Shown piece after piece: positions 59,583 to 64,000 of a stretch of 64,000 nucleotides of DNA. This stretch comes from Affinundibacterium nitidum (GTDB lineage: Bacteria > Pseudomonadota > Gammaproteobacteria > Burkholderiales > Burkholderiaceae_D): the NCBI RefSeq assembly GCF_014284155.1, contig NZ_JACOFZ010000003.1, positions 303,072 through 367,071 of the forward strand. The letters are read 5' to 3'. The notes beneath the pieces are model-generated. The model was not told the DNA's origin. It did no database searches and saw only the letters and a program-made list of their open reading frames with translations. Positions within the stretch are counted from its first letter, which is position 1. The number at the start of each line of letters is the position of its first letter. The position numbers were made by a program, and so were the translations under genes.

Positions 59583-59622
59583 AAAACGCCCACTATGCGA
59601 CTACGGCATAGTGGGCGTTTTT
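59583..59622. terminator. bidirectional intrinsic terminator
   Basis: Long stem AACGCCCACTATGC with GCATAGTGGGCGTT, flanked by A on the left and T on the right. It ends the DUF3147 transcript and the convergent M16 peptidase transcript (stop at 59672). Confidence 0.93.
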
Positions 59623-59671
59623 AGTTTGACCTACCTAGATCCAAAACTCTAGGTAAATCCAAGCACATCAA

Positions 59672-62548
59672 TTACTTCGTTTCCGCATTCAACAAGATCG
59701 GTTCACCAAATCCCAACTCTTTCATACGCGGCAGTTGAGTTTTCGCGTCACCCACCACCAACCACACCATACGGCTTGGGTCGAAGTAGGTTTGTGCCAG
59801 TGACTTGATCTTCTCTACCGTCATGGTCTTCACGATTTGTTCGCGATCTTTAACGTAGTTCGGTTTCCATCCGTATTCGCTGATGTTGTCCAACATACCC
59901 AATTTAGCGCCCGCTGTTTCGAAGGCGCGTGCATTGCTCTTGATCATAAAACTTTGCGTGGTCGCCAGATCGTCTTTGGTGTAAGTCGTCGCGAAGTCTT
60001 GCAATATCTTTTTGACCAATTGCGTCGACTCTAAGGTCACATTGCTACGCACGCCACTGCCAATCGTGAATGCGCCTGCGCTCTTGCTACCGCTAAAGCC
60101 CGAATTGATGCCGTAAGTGTAACCTTTACCTTCACGCAGTTCTTGTGTCAGACGTGAGGCAAAACCACCACCACCTAAGATGTAGTTCATGACAGAAGCT
60201 GGGTAGTAATCTTTGTCAGTTACTGCCAATGCTGGATAACCTATACGCAGGACCGATTGTTTTGCATCTGGAATATCGTAGAAATACACCTTTCCACCAA
60301 TAACGCTTGGCGCCGCGGCTGGTGCTGGCAAAACGACTTTACCTGCTTGCCATTGTTTTGCCAGCCTCTGTAGGGAGGCAGTCACTTCGGCTTTTGGCAC
60401 TGCACCGACCACATGCATACGTGCCACCGAAGCAGCCATATTTTTACTGTAGTAGGCTTTTAAATCATCTAAGCTAATCGCATTGATCGTCTCTGCCGTA
60501 CCCAACTGATTGCGTGATCGGATGTTATTTTGACCGTACATCAATTTCGAGAATTGAGCGCCAGCAACGGCATTTGGATTTGCTTCCTGTTGACGAATTT
60601 GGCTCAGAACACTTTGCTTCATGAGGGCAAATTCTTTTTCATCCCAACGCGGTTGCAACAACATCTCTTCGACTAAGGCTAAAGTCGCTTGGTAATTGCG
60701 CGCCAAAGTATTCACACTGATTCTTACATCTTCAGTACGTGCCGACACATTGATCGAGGCACCGAGTTGTTGCATCGCTTCTTCCAACTCTTGTGGTGTC
60801 TTCTTGGCCGTGCCCTTCGTCATCAAACGCGCCATCAAGTTAGAGACGCCAACCTTGTTGATATCCTCTAATAGCAAACCACCACCGACCACAATTTCAA
60901 ATTGCATCAACGGTACTTCTTTGTTTTCGATGCCGTATACCCGCATGCCGTTGGCTAACTTGCTTTCCCACACCGCTGGCACTTTCACGTCAGCAGCGGC
61001 GCCGTAAGCTGGCTCTTTGCTACGATCAATCTTGGACGGTGTTTTGGTGTAGGTCGCGTTGATATTTGGGTCAACCGCATCTTCCGCACCTTGTACAATT
61101 TTTTCTTCAACAACTTCTGCTTTAGTCGAACCAGTCAAGGCCAGATTCAATTTACCTTTCGGTACGAAACTTGTTGCAACAAAGTTCTTATCCTTGATGT
61201 ACTTCTGGTACACGCGCATCACGTCTGCCGGAGTCACCGCCAACACGTTCTTAATATCTTGCTCGATATAGGCTGGATTACCGTTGAGATAGTTGTACTC
61301 AGCAAGTTGAGAAGACTTACCCAGTACACTTGAAAGCGAATTGTAGAACTGCGTTTCTTGACCTGCTTTAATTCGATTCAAATCTTTTTCTGAGATACCT
61401 TCTTTTTCGAATTTGGCAAAAGCTTCATTGACCGCTACCGCCACGTCATCCAAAGATTTACCATCGAAGGCACGCACACTCAACATAAACTGGCCAGCCA
61501 ACTCGGAATTCTGACTACCGATACTGACGTTGGAGGTCAATTTCTTATCTTCGACCAAAACTTGATTGAACGGCGCTTTCTTGCCACGTGAAAGATATTC
61601 CGCTAACACTTCTAAAGCATAGGAATCAGGATGTAATTGCTCAACCGCTGGCCACGCCATTGTCAAAGCCGGTACACGTGCAAAATTATCTTCATGGTAG
61701 AACTTGACCGTTTCTTTGACGAAGCCAGCACGTTTTGGCAAGGATGGAATCTCTTCACCACGCTTAATCTCACCAAAGTATTTTTCTACCCATTTCTTCG
61801 CTTGCACAGGGTCAAAATCACCGGCGAGGACGAGCGTCACATTATTCGGCACATACCAACGACGGAAAAATTCTTTGACATCATCGACCGTCGCGTTTTG
61901 CAAATCTTCAAGTGAGCCAATCACTTGCCAGTTATAAGGATGATCGGCAGGGTACATCGCTTTATCAATCACGTACGAAGTATGACCGTAGGGATTATTA
62001 TCGACGCTCTGACGTTTTTCGTTTTTAACGACTTGCTTTTCCTTGGCCAATACTTGATCCGTGACGGTATTGATGAACCAACCCAATTTATCAGCTTCAG
62101 CCCAGATCATTTTTTCCAAAGCGTCTTTAGGTACCGTTTGTAAATAGTTGGTGCGGTCTTGTGAGGTGGAGCCATTAGCGCCAGAACCACCAATACGAGC
62201 AGTCATTTTATCGAGACCACCTTTGCCGAGGTTTTCTGACTCCAAAAACAGCAAGTGTTCAAACAAATGCGCGAAGCCGGTACGGCCTGCTTTCTCACGC
62301 GCAGAACCCACGTGTGCAGTCAGATTAACTGCAACCACAGGATCAGAACGATCAATGTGAAAAATCACGTCTAAGCCATTCGGCAGAGTGAATTTTTGGT
62401 ATTCAATCTTCAAGCTAGCTTTTGCAGACGCAGCGTTTGGTTTTGCGGCCATTGCTTTGTCTTCCGCTGCATGCGCTAACACGGGAAAAACACTTGCTGC
62501 AGTTCCCATTGCGCCTAAGACGGCAGCGACTAATAATTTTTTCTTCAT
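59672..62548 (-). CDS. M16 family metallopeptidase (two-half, periplasmic)
   Basis: A 958-residue peptidase with a signal peptide (MKKKLLVAAVLGAMGTAAS...). The N-terminal half holds FAHLFEHLLFLESENL, the inverted zinc motif HxxEH, and a downstream Glu in the conserved helix (VVKNEKRQSVDNNPYG); the C-terminal half is the inactive M16 half, with GGGFASRLTQELREGKGYTYG as the substrate-clamping segment. Such two-half enzymes degrade peptides in the periplasm. AAGGGA precedes the ATG. Monocistronic, ended by the hairpin at 59583. Confidence 0.95.
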   Translation of the reverse strand: MKKKLLVAAVLGAMGTAASVFPVLAHAAEDKAMAAKPNAASAKASLKIEYQKFTLPNGLDVIFHIDRSDPVVAVNLTAHVGSAREKAGRTGFAHLFEHLLFLESENLGKGGLDKMTARIGGSGANGSTSQDRTNYLQTVPKDALEKMIWAEADKLGWFINTVTDQVLAKEKQVVKNEKRQSVDNNPYGHTSYVIDKAMYPADHPYNWQVIGSLEDLQNATVDDVKEFFRRWYVPNNVTLVLAGDFDPVQAKKWVEKYFGEIKRGEEIPSLPKRAGFVKETVKFYHEDNFARVPALTMAWPAVEQLHPDSYALEVLAEYLSRGKKAPFNQVLVEDKKLTSNVSIGSQNSELAGQFMLSVRAFDGKSLDDVAVAVNEAFAKFEKEGISEKDLNRIKAGQETQFYNSLSSVLGKSSQLAEYNYLNGNPAYIEQDIKNVLAVTPADVMRVYQKYIKDKNFVATSFVPKGKLNLALTGSTKAEVVEEKIVQGAEDAVDPNINATYTKTPSKIDRSKEPAYGAAADVKVPAVWESKLANGMRVYGIENKEVPLMQFEIVVGGGLLLEDINKVGVSNLMARLMTKGTAKKTPQELEEAMQQLGASINVSARTEDVRISVNTLARNYQATLALVEEMLLQPRWDEKEFALMKQSVLSQIRQQEANPNAVAGAQFSKLMYGQNNIRSRNQLGTAETINAISLDDLKAYYSKNMAASVARMHVVGAVPKAEVTASLQRLAKQWQAGKVVLPAPAAAPSVIGGKVYFYDIPDAKQSVLRIGYPALAVTDKDYYPASVMNYILGGGGFASRLTQELREGKGYTYGINSGFSGSKSAGAFTIGSGVRSNVTLESTQLVKKILQDFATTYTKDDLATTQSFMIKSNARAFETAGAKLGMLDNISEYGWKPNYVKDREQIVKTMTVEKIKSLAQTYFDPSRMVWLVVGDAKTQLPRMKELGFGEPILLNAETK

Positions 62549-62886
62549 TTTTGTGTCCCTTGAAATGGTCTAATTCTTCTTGCTACAACAGTCAAAAAAT
62601 AGAAATTGTGGATGAGTTTCAAACCGCATTGGTCATGTTCTCATTTCATCATTTTGCGTGCGCAGTATTCCTGATGCCTGCACTTTATACAAGAGTGCAT
62701 CAACATTTAGACTTGCCACTTGGAAAAACGCGCACAGCGGATTGCCTAAACCAACCGATAACAGACTCATTTCGCGGTTCAAAGTTCCCCATTGCGTCTG
62801 ATATACGAGCACAAAATGACTACTCTTGATAAGATGACGCACTCTAGTAAAACAGAACTTAGCTACACCAACCTTTTAATCGGCAT
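62549..62886. other. intergenic region before the STAS-like genes
   Basis: No convincing gene. Overlapping short frames on both strands (for example a 69-codon minus frame around 62633-62842) lack a family match and good ribosome sites. It should hold the promoters of the M16 gene and of the first STAS-like gene. Confidence 0.4.
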
Positions 62887-63312
62887 ATGGCTCCGCTCTT
62901 TCCTTCACATGGCAAATACTCACTCTACCGCGACGGTCAGGTCTTGGTGACTGAAGTGGTCGGCCCATGGAACTTAGAGCTGGTTCAAGAATGGGCACGT
63001 TCAGCGATTCCATTTTCGATTGAGATACAAGAGGACGGCCCTTGGGCTGGAATCGCCATTATGTCGGAGTCCATGTTAGCCACACCAGATGCCATGGCGG
63101 CACTCCGCAAAGTGGTCGCTGCCAGTGTTGAACAATTTAATTGTATCGCCCACATCGTTGTTGCCGCGCCAGGAGTTGCGGGCAAAGGCGTCGTAGAACC
63201 AGCGTTTGAAAAGGTATATGAGGGACTATGCCTATCCGGTTTTTTTGATGACTACGTGAGCGCTAAGCAATGGGCAACGAAGGAAATCCATCAGCGAAAT
63301 TCGCAGAAATAA
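62887..63312 (+). CDS. STAS-like small protein, paralogue B
   Basis: A 141-residue soluble protein. HGKYSLYRDGQVLVTEVVG opens a two-strand unit, PWNLELVQEWARSAI a helix, PWAGIAIMSESMLATPDAMA a strand-helix and FNCIAHIVVAAPGVAGKGVV the next, ending FFDDYVSAKQWA. It is a close paralogue of the next gene (63421) and a distant one of that at 11537. The fold looks STAS/SpoIIAA-like, with no visible phosphorylatable Ser motif I can name. Function unknown. Confidence 0.7.
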   Translation: MAPLFPSHGKYSLYRDGQVLVTEVVGPWNLELVQEWARSAIPFSIEIQEDGPWAGIAIMSESMLATPDAMAALRKVVAASVEQFNCIAHIVVAAPGVAGKGVVEPAFEKVYEGLCLSGFFDDYVSAKQWATKEIHQRNSQK

Positions 63313-63420
63313 TCTTGCCTCAGCAAAATTAAATCATTACTGGTAACATAGCCTTAGCGTTCGCTTGAACTGGCATCTCGTTTAACGATAGACTAAATCC
63401 CACAGGGCGTAGAGTCAGCT

Positions 63421-63846
63421 ATGACAAAACCATTTCCACCTCACGGCAAATACAAGATTTATTGTGATGGACGTTTGTTAGTCACAGAAGTCGTTGGACC
63501 GTGGAATGTTGAATTCATACGTGACTGGTCAAGCGCTGCCATCCCCCTCTGTGAAGAATTAAAATCTCAAGCCCCTTGGATCGCGGTTGCCATGATTTCT
63601 GGCTCTATGTTGGCCACACCTGAAGCCATGGATGCGCTGCGCAAAGTGATACGAAACAGCGTGCAACATTATGGCTGTATCGCTCATGTACTGGTTGCTG
63701 AACCTACGGTCGCGGGACGTGGCATTGTGGAATGGGCCTTTCAGAAAACTTACGATGGTCTGAGCCAGTCTGCATTTTTCGATGACTACGAAAGTGCTAA
63801 AGCATGGTCGTTGGCTCTGTTAGCTAGTCATCCAAAATCAAGTTAG
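63421..63846 (+). CDS. STAS-like small protein, paralogue C
   Basis: A 141-residue tandem paralogue of the gene at 62887: HGKYKIYCDGRLLVTEVVGP, WIAVAMISGSMLATPEAMDA, YGCIAHVLVAEPTVAGRGIV and FFDDYESAKAW all align in order. The pair lies 108 bases apart on one strand. No function known. An insertion sequence end begins about 28 bases after the stop. Confidence 0.7.
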   Translation: MTKPFPPHGKYKIYCDGRLLVTEVVGPWNVEFIRDWSSAAIPLCEELKSQAPWIAVAMISGSMLATPEAMDALRKVIRNSVQHYGCIAHVLVAEPTVAGRGIVEWAFQKTYDGLSQSAFFDDYESAKAWSLALLASHPKSS

Positions 63847-63873
63847 TTTCTTCGAATCTCAGCAGAAGCTTAA

Positions 63874-64000
63874 TGTCCAGTCCTAAAATATATTGACAAC
63901 TAAAAGTGTTGCAAAGACGCCCGATGAACCTCATCGGGCGTTTTGTTTTTCAGGCTTGAGTGGGGCCGCTCGTTGTTATAGATTTGAATGGATTGTGCAA
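63874..64000 (-). mobile_element. right part of an IS3-family insertion sequence (runs off window)
   Basis: An IS end is inferred at 63874, where the sequence begins TGTCCAGTCC and would be the terminal inverted repeat starting with the TG of IS3-family elements; on the minus strand the element would end in CA. The transposase coding end lies inside. The left end lies outside the window, so the terminal repeat cannot be matched here. Confidence 0.65.
63900..64000 (-). CDS. IS3-family transposase, C-terminal fragment
   Basis: On the minus strand, 32 codons end at TAG (63900-63902) and read as the integrase-core tail SIQIYNNERPHSSLKNKTPD followed by EVHRA. The YNxxRPHxSL...TP pattern is the end of the rve_3 domain in IS3/IS481-type transposases, which copy out and paste the element. 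The gene continues beyond the window. A terminator-like stem at about 63917-63941 falls within this coding sequence and is not read as a terminator. Confidence 0.85.
   Translation of the reverse strand, partial: AQSIQIYNNERPHSSLKNKTPDEVHRASLQHF

Noticed and set aside
62633-62842. 69-codon minus-strand frame upstream of the M16 gene
   Set aside because: No recognised family or ribosome site; sits in the promoter region of M16.
63917-63941. GC-rich hairpin after the second STAS-like gene that looks like an intrinsic terminator
   Set aside because: The sequence codes the C-terminal residues of a minus-strand transposase, so it is read as coding, though it could still terminate transcription.

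Overview
The window reads as an ordinary stretch of a Gram-negative, aerobic beta-proteobacterial chromosome. The family mix (FtrA-type regulator beside a rhodanese, beta-class GST, HxlR/LysR/AraC/YafY/MarR regulators, DUF1800-DUF1501 pair, M16 peptidase, DAACS transporter), moderate base composition and many lipoproteins and outer-membrane proteins suggest Burkholderiales, possibly an Oxalobacteraceae/Undibacterium-like organism. That placement is inference from gene content; no rRNA or tRNA gene was seen. No CRISPR array or prophage was seen.

Layout. 1-7.7 kb: small NTF2-like and DUF3052 proteins, a two-copy REP-like hairpin, a decayed 3' fragment of a GNAT gene, a large DUF4214 lipoprotein built from five tandem repeats, an intact GNAT, MAPEG and rhodanese genes. 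7.8-16.6 kb: FtrA regulator and GST, small secreted proteins, a VanX-like dipeptidase, the DUF1800-DUF1501 pair, DUF1203 and a GIN-domain lipoprotein. 16.9-31.7 kb: DctA-type transporter, divergent epimerase/LysR pair, a YafY-VOC-EVE run, an M28 membrane peptidase, LMW tyrosine phosphatase, TPR-methyltransferase fusion, alpha/beta hydrolase, GST and HxlR genes, AlkD-like protein. 31.7-48.5 kb: Cys/Gly-rich tailed protein, an Nramp-family transporter with an altered metal motif, BI-1, an outer-membrane protein, gamma-glutamyltranspeptidase, M48 protease, a PilZ-like protein divergent from a diguanylate cyclase, amidohydrolase/AraC and LysR/oxidoreductase divergent pairs. 48.7-57.9 kb: a stand-alone aspartokinase, then a membrane protein and a three-gene set encoding an FHA protein, a zinc-ribbon/SPFH-like/coiled-coil protein and a SHOCT-Ser/Thr kinase, followed by four small genes on the other strand. 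58-64 kb: MarR operon, DUF3147, an M16 peptidase, two tandem STAS-like paralogues, and the end of an IS3-family insertion sequence running off the right edge.

The most coherent candidate for an undescribed system is the FHA / zinc-ribbon-SPFH-coiled-coil / SHOCT-kinase set at 51.6-56.5 kb, which looks like a cytoplasmic phospho-signalling module built around a large scaffold. The other items most worth following are the five-repeat lipoprotein, the Nramp variant, the IS end hidden at the edge, and the three dispersed members of a small STAS-like family. Starts were moved inward from the longest reading frame wherever a Shine-Dalgarno, a signal peptide or family length supported it.
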